Source of the DNA: CAYLPJ01 sp964385465
GTDB lineage: Bacteria > Planctomycetota > Phycisphaerae > SM23-33
Assembly: GCA_964385465.1 (NCBI GenBank)
Contig: CAYLPJ010000050.1
Coordinates: forward strand, 1-50,357
Direction: 5' to 3'
DNA: 50,357 bases
Below are positions 7,780 to 15,829 of this stretch, one piece after another. The notes under the pieces are model-generated. The model searched no databases and was not told the origin of the DNA. It saw only the letters and a program-made list of their open reading frames with translations. A program made the position numbers and the translations under genes. Every line of letters begins with the position of its first letter. Within the stretch, counting starts at the first letter, position 1.

Positions 7780-8301
7780 GGTCGCTCCTCTTTGCCCGGC
7801 GCGCGGACCGGGCCGCGAGCGGTCTCTTGGCGGCGCGGACGCCGAGCGGGCTGCCCCGCGAGGGCTCGCCGGCCCGGCCGAATACAGGCCGGGGGCCGTA
7901 CGGGTCCCGCGGGTACGCGACAAACGAATCGCGCTGCCGCGCCGTCGCATCGCTTGGGAGGTCCGGAAGGCGTGCCCCTGACCGCGAGGGCGTCCAGGGT
8001 TTCCGCTGCACCCTTTCCAAGGCCCCAAGTTCTACACTGGCATCGGCCCGGCCTTCGCGAAAGCTTTAAGAAAAGCGGCCCCGGCAGACGCCCGCCGCGG
8101 CGTTCCATCCGACCCCCCTCTCCGGTCCCCCCTTCGCCAGGGATCCGGCGGGCTGCGTCTTGCGGTTTCCGGCCCTGCGGCCCTGCCGTCTTCCGGTATT
8201 CCGGTCCCCCGGGTCTCCTCTCCGTCTCCGGAACGTGCATGGGCTGGCGCGGTTGCGTATAGTGGGGGTTCGGGCAATTCATCACGCGTGGAGGTTGCGC
8301 T
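7780..8301. other. Gap with putative promoter for the 8302 gene
   Basis: This 522-bp region lies between divergent genes. No credible gene is seen. On the right, TATAGT at 8258-8263 is a good -10 box for the plus-strand gene, 39 bp before its start, but the -35 is weak (GTGCAT at 8235-8240). GGAGG at 8290-8294 is the ribosome binding site. The left part must carry the minus-strand promoter, which I could not place. One copy of the dispersed 12-bp repeat is at 8002-8013. Confidence 0.45.
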
Positions 8302-11300
8302 ATGCGACGTGCGAAAGTGTTGATCGGGATCGTTACCGCCGCGTTGCTGTGCGGCACCGCGGCCGGGGGCGCAGAGGCCTCGGCCGAGGCGACCAGGCTC
8401 CTGGAGCGGGCCGGGGTCGACGGCGGGCTGGTGGTCCATCTCGGCTGCGGGGACGGCAAGCTGACCGCGGCGCTGCGGGCGAACGACCGGTACCTCGTCC
8501 ACGGCCTGGCCGGGTCGGCAGAGGAGGTCTCGGCGGCCCGCGAGCACGTCCGCTCGGCCGGGCTGTACGGGGCGGTGACCGTGGACCGGCTGACCGGCAG
8601 CGCCCTGCCGTACCGGGACAACCTGGTGACGCTGCTGATCTCGTCGGCGGAGCCGTCGGTGGGCAAGGCGGAGGTCCTCCGCGTGCTGGCGCCCGGCGGG
8701 GTCTGGCTGGCCGGGGCGGGCGAGCAGTGGCGGCGGACGGTCAAGCCCCGCCCGGAGGACATCGACGAGTGGACGCACTTCCTCCACGGCCCGGACAACA
8801 ACGCGGTGGCGATGGACGAGCGTGTCGGCCCGCCGCGTCACCTCCAGTGGAAGGCCGGGCCCATGTGGTGCCGCAGCCACGAGTTCGCCAGCAGCATCGC
8901 CGCGATGGTCACCGCCAACGGGCGGCTGATCTCGGTGATCGACGAGGGCATCATCGGCCAGCCGCGGGGCGTTCCCGCGCTGTGGCACCTGGTCTGCCGG
9001 GACGCCTTCAACGGCGTGCTCCTGTGGAAGCGCAAGCTGCCGGGCAACATTGCCACGCGCGGCCTGGCCGTCGCGGGCGACCGGCTGCTGCTGGCGCCCG
9101 GTCGGCGGAAGCAGCCCCTGGAGGTCCTCGACGCCGCCACCGGCGAGCCGATCGGCACGTGCGAGGGCACCGAGGGCGCCCGGGAGGTGGTCGTGCTGGA
9201 GGGCACGGCGGTGGTGAGCTGCCAGCGTGCGAAGGAGAACGTCGTCGCCGCCGCGGACATCGCCACGCGGAAGCTCCGCTGGAGCCACGAGGCCCCGACG
9301 GTCTCCGGGGACACGCTGGCGGCCGCCGAGGGGCGGGTGTTCTACTTCGACGGCTCGGGCGTCGTCTGCCGGGCGCTGGACAGCGGCTCGCAGCTCTGGC
9401 GTCAGCAGAGCAAGGGCAAGGCCCGGCGGCGCGGCGGGATGCTGATGGTCTACCGCGGCTCGGTGATCCACACCAGCGGGGGAATGCAGGCCTACTCGGC
9501 GGCGACGGGGGAGAAGCTGTGGGACGGCCCCGGCGCCGGCGGGCGGTCGCCGAGCATGTTCGGCTGCCGCGGGCTCGTCTGGCGGGCACTGGCCGGCGGG
9601 CACGGTCGGAGCTTCCTGTGGACGCCCGACCCGACGGTCCGCCAGGGGCGCGACCCGGCCACCGGCGAGGTCAAGCGCGAGGTCAAGGTGCCCTGCCTGG
9701 TCACCCCGGGCCACCACTGGCGGTGCTACCCGCCGAAGGCGACCGACCGCTTCCTGCTGCTGCACAAGCGGGGCGTGGAGTTCCTGGACCTCGACGGCAA
9801 CGATCACATGCGGCACAACTGGCTGCGGGCGCCCTGCCGCCACGGCGTGATGCCCGGCAACGGGCTGCTGTACATGCCCCCCAGCCAGTGCTTCTGCTAC
9901 CCCGGCGTGAAGCTGTCAGGGTTCTTCGCGCTCTCGTCGACGGTCGAGGGGCCCGATGACGCCGCCGCCGGACCCCGGCGGACGCGCGGCCCGGCCTGGC
10001 CGGCGCCCGAAGGCGTCACCAAGGCCGCCAGGGCCGACGCCGAAGCCTCCGCCGACTGGCCCATGTACCGCCACGACGCCCGCCGCTCCGGGCGGGCCGG
10101 CTGCGACGCCCCGACCATGCCGGCCAGGAAATGGGCCGTCGATCTCGGCGGGGCCGTCACCGCCCCGGTCGCCGCCGACGGGCGGGTGATCGTCGCCGAG
10201 GAGGATGCCGGGATCGTGCACTGCTTCGCCGCCGCGGACGGCAAGCGCCTGTGGAGCCACGTCGCCGGCGGGCGGGTGGACTCGGCCCCGACGATCGTCG
10301 GCCCGGCGGTGCTCTTCGGCGCCGCCGACGGGACGGTCACCTGCCTCCGCGCCGACGACGGGCGGGAGGTCTGGCGGTTCCGCGCCGCGCCCTCGCCGAG
10401 GAAGATCGTGGCGTTCGGGCGGCTCGAATCGCCCTGGCCGGTGCATGGCACGGTCATGATCCATCGCGGGCTGGCGTACGTCACCGCCGGGCGGTCCAGC
10501 TACCTCGACGGCGGGATCTACGTCTGGGCGCTGGACCCCGCTACCGGCGAGGTCCGCCACCGCCACCAGGTCTGGTCGGGGCGCCCGGACGTGAACAAGG
10601 ACGCCGGGCGCCCCTTCGACATGGAGGGCACGCGGACGGACATCCTCGTCAGCGACGGCGAGGACCTGTACATGCTGCACGCCCGCTTCAGCCCGGAGCT
10701 GAGCCCCAAGCCGACGCCGCGAATCACCAAGCTCGGCGACCGGGAGGTCGGGCTGCACCTGATGGCCACCGACGGGTTCCTGGACAAGACGTGGTTCAAC
10801 CGGACGTACTGGACGTACAGCCGCCGCTGGCCGGGATACTACTTCTCGTACAAGGGCCCCAAGACCGGGCAGATCCTGGTCTTCGACGACGAGGCGACCT
10901 ACGGGCTGCACGTCTTCGAGCAGCGCCACGGTCACAGCCCCGAGTTCCGCGTCGGCGAGGCGGGCTACCAGCTCTTCGCCGACCGCAACAGCAACGAGCC
11001 CGTCCTGCCGCCCACCGAGGCCGGCCGCGAGAAGGGCCTGGGCTACTACCGCCGCACGCACCCCAAGTGGGCGACGCGGATCCCCGTCCGCGTCACCGCG
11101 ATGGTGCTCGCCGGCGAGAAGCTCATCGTCGCCGGCCCGCCCGATGAAGTCCCCGCCGACGATCCCATGGCGTCCTTCGAGGGGCGACTGGGCGGGCGGC
11201 TGTGGGTCGTCCGAAAGGCCGACGGCGAAAAACTCGCCGACGTCGCCCTCGACGCCATGCCCGTCTTCGACGGCATGATCGCCGCCGGAGGGAAGCTCTT

Positions 11301-11370
11301 CCTGTCCACTCACGACGGCCGCGTCGTCTGCATGGGCGACGCACAGGCCGACACCGCGGAGGTGAAATGA
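8302..11370 (+). CDS. Exported methyltransferase-like/PQQ-propeller fusion
   Basis: This is a 1022-residue secreted protein. The signal peptide covers residues 1-26. Residues 35-140 form a class I methyltransferase-like fold: VVHLGCGDGKLTAAL (44-58) is a SAM-binding motif I, and VLRVLAPGGVW (125-135) matches the post-III strand. The segment DIDEWTHFLHGPDNNAVA (153-170) leads into a long propeller with PQQ-like repeats, such as VLDAATGEPIG, AYSAATGEKLWDG, CFAAADGKRLWSH and CLRADDGREVWRF. A second propeller unit seems to begin at about residue 580 with DWPMYRHDARRSG. A SAM-dependent fold outside the cytoplasm is odd, and the domain may have lost methyl transfer. The stop overlaps the start of the next gene, so the two are probably coupled. 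Confidence 0.85.
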   Translation: MRRAKVLIGIVTAALLCGTAAGGAEASAEATRLLERAGVDGGLVVHLGCGDGKLTAALRANDRYLVHGLAGSAEEVSAAREHVRSAGLYGAVTVDRLTGSALPYRDNLVTLLISSAEPSVGKAEVLRVLAPGGVWLAGAGEQWRRTVKPRPEDIDEWTHFLHGPDNNAVAMDERVGPPRHLQWKAGPMWCRSHEFASSIAAMVTANGRLISVIDEGIIGQPRGVPALWHLVCRDAFNGVLLWKRKLPGNIATRGLAVAGDRLLLAPGRRKQPLEVLDAATGEPIGTCEGTEGAREVVVLEGTAVVSCQRAKENVVAAADIATRKLRWSHEAPTVSGDTLAAAEGRVFYFDGSGVVCRALDSGSQLWRQQSKGKARRRGGMLMVYRGSVIHTSGGMQAYSAATGEKLWDGPGAGGRSPSMFGCRGLVWRALAGGHGRSFLWTPDPTVRQGRDPATGEVKREVKVPCLVTPGHHWRCYPPKATDRFLLLHKRGVEFLDLDGNDHMRHNWLRAPCRHGVMPGNGLLYMPPSQCFCYPGVKLSGFFALSSTVEGPDDAAAGPRRTRGPAWPAPEGVTKAARADAEASADWPMYRHDARRSGRAGCDAPTMPARKWAVDLGGAVTAPVAADGRVIVAEEDAGIVHCFAAADGKRLWSHVAGGRVDSAPTIVGPAVLFGAADGTVTCLRADDGREVWRFRAAPSPRKIVAFGRLESPWPVHGTVMIHRGLAYVTAGRSSYLDGGIYVWALDPATGEVRHRHQVWSGRPDVNKDAGRPFDMEGTRTDILVSDGEDLYMLHARFSPELSPKPTPRITKLGDREVGLHLMATDGFLDKTWFNRTYWTYSRRWPGYYFSYKGPKTGQILVFDDEATYGLHVFEQRHGHSPEFRVGEAGYQLFADRNSNEPVLPPTEAGREKGLGYYRRTHPKWATRIPVRVTAMVLAGEKLIVAGPPDEVPADDPMASFEGRLGGRLWVVRKADGEKLADVALDAMPVFDGMIAAGGKLFLSTHDGRVVCMGDAQADTAEVK

Positions 11371-12767
11371 TGACCGCCCGCCGCACGAACCGACCCCGCC
11401 GCACCGCACGGAAGATCACCCGCCGGGAGGCGCTGACGTCCGCCGCCGCCGCGGGGGGGCTGCTGATCGTCGGCCCCCGCGCCGTCGGCGCCAAGGGCAA
11501 GGCCCCGAGCGACCGGCTGGCCATCGCCGGCGTGGGGCTCGGCGTCCAGGGCTGCGAGACGCTGCGGAACTGCGGGCAGGACGTCGTGGCCGTCTGCGAC
11601 GTCGACGCCGCCTGCCTCGCCGAGGGGCAACGCCGCTTCCCCGACGCCAGGGCCTTCACCGACTTCCGCCGCATGCTCGACAAGGCCGGGAAATCCATCG
11701 ACGCCGTGGTCGTCTCCACGCCGGATCACACGCACGGGGTGGTCGCGGCCGCGGCTCTGCGGGCGGGCAAGCACGTCTACTGCCAGGCCCCGCTGGCCCA
11801 CGACGTGTGGGAGGCCCGCGAGCTGGCCCGCCTGGCCGACGAGGCCGGCGCGGTCACGCAGATGGGCAACGAGACGCACTCCGGCCTGGACATCCGCCGA
11901 AGCTGCGAGCACGTATGGGCCGGCGACCTCGGAGAGGTCACCGAGGCCCGCTGCTGGAGCGACTACCCCGTCTGGCCGCAGGGCATGGCCCGCCCGGGCA
12001 AGGGCAAGCCGGCCCCCGAGGGCCTCAACTGGGACCTGTGGCTGGGCCCGGCGGCCGAGCGGGCGTTCCATGATGCCTACCACCCCTACGACTGGCGCGG
12101 CTGGGTGGACTTCGGCACCGGGGCGCTGGGGGCGGTGGGCTGCGACACGCTGAACACGCCGTTCTGGGCGCTGAAGCTGGGCGAGGCCGACCGCGTGACC
12201 GTCGAGGCCGAGACGACCGGCTGCAACGGCGCCTCCTGGCCGAAGGCGTCGACGGTGCGGTGGCGGTACCCCGCCCGCGAGGCCATGCCGCCGGTGACGG
12301 TCGTCTGGTACGACGGCGGGCGCAGGCCGTCCCGCCCCGAGCAGTTCCCCGACACGCGGGAGCACGTCGGCAGCAGCGGCGTGTTCCTGATCGGCAGCAA
12401 GGGGATGCTGGCGACCGGGCCGATGCGCGGCGGGACCCGCGACGGCCAGGCCGGGCCGCGGATGATCCCCGAGTGGTCCGGCGGCGGGCGGCCCAAGAGG
12501 GTCCTCCCGCGGGTCAAGAGCGACCGGAAGATGTGGGTCCAGGGCTCGCGCCACGAGAACGAGTGGGTCGCCGCCTGCAAGGCGGGCAAGCAGCCCTGCT
12601 CGGCCTTCGCCGCCGCGTCCGGGCTGACGGAGATGGCCCTGCTGGGCAACGTCGCCATCCTCGCCGGCGAGCCGATCGAGTTCGACCGCAAGGCGATGAA
12701 GATCACCAACCGCCCGGCCGCCAACCGCCACCTCCGCCGCGAATACCGCACGGGCTGGAAGCTGTAG
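11370..12767 (+). CDS. Tat-exported Gfo/Idh/MocA family protein
   Basis: This is a 465-residue NAD(P)-type oxidoreductase-like protein. Its N-terminus carries a twin-arginine signal (KITRREALTSAAAAGG, residues 15-30), so it is exported folded. The dinucleotide fold begins at AIAGVGLGVQG (51-61), and VVSTPDHTHG (114-123) is typical of the family. The conserved Glu-Lys-Pro motif, whose Lys lies at the active site, reads CQAPLAH here (138-144), so the Lys is replaced by Ala. The second domain (GWVDFGTGALGAVGCDTLNT onward) is intact. GGAGG at 11358-11362 favours ATG 11370 (7-nt spacing) over ATG 11367. Many planctomycete members act on glycans or sugar derivatives; the substrate here is unknown. 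It probably works with the upstream propeller protein. Confidence 0.88.
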   Translation: MTARRTNRPRRTARKITRREALTSAAAAGGLLIVGPRAVGAKGKAPSDRLAIAGVGLGVQGCETLRNCGQDVVAVCDVDAACLAEGQRRFPDARAFTDFRRMLDKAGKSIDAVVVSTPDHTHGVVAAAALRAGKHVYCQAPLAHDVWEARELARLADEAGAVTQMGNETHSGLDIRRSCEHVWAGDLGEVTEARCWSDYPVWPQGMARPGKGKPAPEGLNWDLWLGPAAERAFHDAYHPYDWRGWVDFGTGALGAVGCDTLNTPFWALKLGEADRVTVEAETTGCNGASWPKASTVRWRYPAREAMPPVTVVWYDGGRRPSRPEQFPDTREHVGSSGVFLIGSKGMLATGPMRGGTRDGQAGPRMIPEWSGGGRPKRVLPRVKSDRKMWVQGSRHENEWVAACKAGKQPCSAFAAASGLTEMALLGNVAILAGEPIEFDRKAMKITNRPAANRHLRREYRTGWKL

Positions 12768-12849
12768 GCGCCCCGGAGATCGGTGGACAACCGACAACGC
12801 CCCGACAGGCTGGGGCCATGGGGCCGACCCGGCGATCCGCTCCGCTGAC

Positions 12850-12867
12850 CATCGGGCTTGCCCGATG
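12850..12867. terminator. Hairpin between convergent genes
   Basis: CATCGGG and CCCGATG form a perfect 7-bp stem closed by a CTTG tetraloop, in the 224-bp gap between the convergent 11370-12767 and 12992-13753 genes. No T-tract follows on either strand. It is a possible transcription end for one or both. Confidence 0.35.
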
Positions 12868-12991
12868 TCGGCACTGTGTGCGGCCCTGGCCGACGAATTG
12901 ACGCCGAGCGCCGCCGAGAGGCCGAGCGTGAGAGAGGCCACCAGTCTTCCGCTGTCGCGGCCTTCCGGCCCTGGGGCGATCCGGCCTTCCC

Positions 12992-13753
12992 CTAGTCCAC
13001 CGAGCCTTCCTCGATGTCGATGTCTTCGCGGCGGTCGATGCGGTCGACCTGGCCGTCCTTGATCCACAGGATGCGGTCGGAGTTGGCCAGCATCTTGTGG
13101 TCGTGGGTGGCCGTGACGATCGTCACGCCGTGGTCGACCGACAGTTTCTTGAGCAGCGCGATGATGTCGGCGCCGGTCTGGAAGTCCAGGTTGGCGGTCG
13201 GCTCGTCGGCGAGGATGATCAGGGGGTCGTTGACCAGCGCCCTGGCGATGGCCACGCGCTGGCGCTGCCCGCCGGAGAGCTCGTCGGGGCGGTGGGTCAG
13301 TCTGTCGCCGAGGCCGACCTCGGTCAGGCGCTCGGCCGCGACGGCCTCGGCGTCCTCGGTGGAGGCCCCGGCGAACATTCTCGGCAGGGCGACGTTTCGC
13401 AGTGCGGTCAGCGAGTCGATGAGGTTGTAGGCCTGGAAGATGTAGCCGATGTACTGGCAGCGGACGTAGGCGAGCTGGCGGCTGGACAGGCGGGTGAGGT
13501 CGAGGGGCCCGATTCGTACGCCGCCGTCGGAGGGGTTGTCCAGCGCCCCGATCATGTTGAACAGCGTGGTCTTCCCCGACCCGCTGGGCCCCATGATCGA
13601 GAGGTACTCGCCGGCGAAGATGTCGAGTGCGACGTCCTTGATGGCGTAGACCGTCTCTCCCTTGAGGCGGTAGATCTTGCTGACGTCGCGGACGGTGATC
13701 AGCGACTCGCCGCGTTCGATCGTGCCGGTCATCTCGTTGGTCGTGGTGGTCAT
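12992..13753 (-). CDS. LolD/MacB-type ABC transporter ATPase (second copy in operon)
   Basis: This 253-residue cytoplasmic ATPase energises an FtsX-type permease. Walker A is GPSGSGKTT, the signature is LSGGQRQRVAIARAL, Walker B is IILADEPTANLD, and the switch His lies in VTATHDH. The YIFQAYNLIDSLTALRNVAL segment is characteristic of the LolD/MacB branch rather than importers. It is the last gene of the eight-gene minus-strand unit, 6 nt after the 13760-15829 gene. It is clearly paralogous to the ATPase at 20832-21599, which suggests either two separate transporters or a heterodimeric pair. The acidic C-terminal tail (REDIDIEEGSVD) differs from the basic tail of the other copy. Confidence 0.93.
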   Translation of the reverse strand: MTTTTNEMTGTIERGESLITVRDVSKIYRLKGETVYAIKDVALDIFAGEYLSIMGPSGSGKTTLFNMIGALDNPSDGGVRIGPLDLTRLSSRQLAYVRCQYIGYIFQAYNLIDSLTALRNVALPRMFAGASTEDAEAVAAERLTEVGLGDRLTHRPDELSGGQRQRVAIARALVNDPLIILADEPTANLDFQTGADIIALLKKLSVDHGVTIVTATHDHKMLANSDRILWIKDGQVDRIDRREDIDIEEGSVD

Positions 13754-13759
13754 GGTGCC

Positions 13760-15829
13760 CTAGAAAGGTAGCTGGAAGACGCTCTTGACCAGGAAGGTCA
13801 GGCCGACGCCAAGCGTGCCGACCAGTCCCATGCCGCAACTGAACCCGGCGGCGACGACGGGGATGTACTGGCGCCACTTCAGCCCCATGCGCCGCTGGAA
13901 GTAGTAGCGTCCGATCAGGGCCCCGATGAACTGGAGCAGCACGGCGTGGGGCTGGGTCTGGCCCAGCCCGCGGACGACGCCGTAGACCAGGAACGTCGGC
14001 GCGCCGATGACCGCCATGGCGGTGAACGCCAGGGTCCCCAGCCCGAAGCCGATGCCCAGGAAGGCCGGGTTGAACGCCTGCTCGAACTCCGAGAAGCCGC
14101 CGAGCGTCGAGGAGTAGACGATGGACTGGTTCTCGGCGTAGAGGTCCCACATCTGCTGGGCGAAGAGGAACTGCGGGCCGGGGATCGAGCCCAGCCGCCA
14201 GATGACGTGGGCGAACAGCAGCCCGCAGCCGATGACCAGCGGGGTCAGGAGGATCTCGGCCTTCCACAGCGAGCCGAACTTCGTGCCGGTCAACTCCGCC
14301 TGGCGGTAGAAGACCGTCCGCGCCCCGTAGTTGTGCAGCGGGATGGGCAGGAACCACACGGCCACGCCGCGATAGCCGGAGAGGATGAAGCTGGCCTCGC
14401 GGACGAAGGGGATGGTGACGACCTGCCCGGCGATCCCCTCGAGCCTGGCGGTGGCGTAGCTGATCAGCGGCGTGTAGAGGAAGCCGTAGAAGAGCATGAC
14501 GATCAGCACGCCGCGATGGACGAAGCCGTCGACGGCGTAGAGCAGCAGGCAGGAGATGCCGATGTACAGGCTCGTGGTGCACAGGTAGGTGACGATGACG
14601 AACTTCCCGCGGATGTCCCCGCGCCCCGGGGGGGTGGCGTAGGGGTCCTCGCCCTCGCCGGTCGCCTCGCGCCGCCGCTTCATCTGGGCGAAGTTGCGGA
14701 TGCCCTTGACCAGCGAGAAGATGCCCACCGACGCGATCGACAGCGACACGCCGATGGTGAAGCTGAAGTAGAAGTCGATGTTGTTCTTGAACAGCGTGCG
14801 GATGTAGTTGTCGTTGGCCTTCCACGAGTGCAGGAAGCCGAACTTGTAGAGGATCGGGTTGGCCACGAAGGTGATCACCAGCCCCAGGAAGCTGCCGAGC
14901 ATGGCGAAGAACGGCAGCATCATGCCGATGACCAGCATCCCGAGGTTCCAGGACAGCGCCACCGCGACGGCGGGCAGGATGTCGGCGGTCAGGCCGGTGA
15001 GGTCCACGAAGGGGATGGGGAAGATGACGATGGGCGCATCGAGCAGCGCGCCGCTGACGATGGGCACGCCGAGGTAGAGGAACCCGAAGATCAACCCCGC
15101 GAAGCCTCCGATGGAGAAGACCCTCCACCGCCAGTTGCGGCTCTCGGGCGAGTCGTCGGCGATGTCCTTCGTCGACGACTCCTCCTCCTGCTCCTCGCTG
15201 AGCGCCATGATCCCCTGGGCGCCCAGGGGGGCCATCGGGAACGGGAGCTTCTCGATGTCGCTGGTCAGCCGGAACAGCCCGTAGCCCAGCACCATGTTGT
15301 CGATGCGGCTGAGAACGGTCGTGATGATGATCAGCCCCACCGCCGGCAGCCACTCCCACATGAAGATCGACCGCTGGTCCAGCACCGACGGGTCCGACGG
15401 CGCGACCCAGACGGGGATGTGCTCGGCGATCCCGCCGGCCTGGGCGGCGGAGGACTGGATGTAGAACTGGTTCCACAGCAGCCGCAGCCCGCCCTGGAAG
15501 AGCCCGGTGGCCACCGCCGCGGGGGCCATGATCGCGCCGGTCAGGTAGAACAGCGTGAAGATCTCCGCCCGGCGGAGGTTCTTGTGGGCGCGGCGGGCGA
15601 CCTCGATGAAGAGAATGACGGTGACCCACTGGGCCGCGGGCCCGATGCGGCTGCCGGCGGTCAGGGCCATGTAGATCGCCCCGGGAACCATGACCAGGGC
15701 GACGAACAGCGCCCCGAAGAACGCCGGCCAGGTGAAGCCCTCCTCGAAGGTCGAGGGCGGCTGCATGAGGTTGCGGAACTGCTCGAGCTCCGCGTCGGCG
15801 CGTTGTCGTCTGCCCAGCTTGAGTCTCAC
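13760..15829 (-). CDS. Large polytopic membrane protein, OPT-like
   Basis: This is a 689-residue integral membrane protein with roughly 13-15 hydrophobic segments, beginning at about residue 33 (FFGALFVALVMVPGAIYMAL) and ending with a short C-terminal tail. It lacks the ABC permease signature and looks like the oligopeptide-transporter (OPT)-like large transporters found in planctomycetes; that family call is tentative. A hydrophilic loop near residues 210-235 is rich in Glu/Ser (SEEQEEESSTKD), and a second basic/acidic loop (MKRRREATGEGEDP) lies near 385. The start is GTG, overlapping the previous stop as GTGA, with GAGGAG upstream. It is the seventh gene of the eight-gene unit. Substrate is unknown. 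Confidence 0.75.
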   Translation of the reverse strand: MRLKLGRRQRADAELEQFRNLMQPPSTFEEGFTWPAFFGALFVALVMVPGAIYMALTAGSRIGPAAQWVTVILFIEVARRAHKNLRRAEIFTLFYLTGAIMAPAAVATGLFQGGLRLLWNQFYIQSSAAQAGGIAEHIPVWVAPSDPSVLDQRSIFMWEWLPAVGLIIITTVLSRIDNMVLGYGLFRLTSDIEKLPFPMAPLGAQGIMALSEEQEEESSTKDIADDSPESRNWRWRVFSIGGFAGLIFGFLYLGVPIVSGALLDAPIVIFPIPFVDLTGLTADILPAVAVALSWNLGMLVIGMMLPFFAMLGSFLGLVITFVANPILYKFGFLHSWKANDNYIRTLFKNNIDFYFSFTIGVSLSIASVGIFSLVKGIRNFAQMKRRREATGEGEDPYATPPGRGDIRGKFVIVTYLCTTSLYIGISCLLLYAVDGFVHRGVLIVMLFYGFLYTPLISYATARLEGIAGQVVTIPFVREASFILSGYRGVAVWFLPIPLHNYGARTVFYRQAELTGTKFGSLWKAEILLTPLVIGCGLLFAHVIWRLGSIPGPQFLFAQQMWDLYAENQSIVYSSTLGGFSEFEQAFNPAFLGIGFGLGTLAFTAMAVIGAPTFLVYGVVRGLGQTQPHAVLLQFIGALIGRYYFQRRMGLKWRQYIPVVAAGFSCGMGLVGTLGVGLTFLVKSVFQLPF

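Larger units (their letters stand above)
6950..8013. repeat. Dispersed 12-bp repeat, three copies
   Basis: TCCGCTGCACCC occurs exactly at 6950-6961, 7121-7132 and 8002-8013. Copies one and two share 15 bases (ATCCGCTGCACCCGG). Two copies lie downstream and one upstream of the minus-strand repeat-protein gene. The cause is unknown: regulator site, RNA motif or duplication scar are all possible. Confidence 0.6.

Noticed and set aside
6499..8262. A 587-codon plus-strand frame
   Set aside because: It crosses the RNA candidate's terminator and the antisense of the repeat protein, with no motif or ribosome site.
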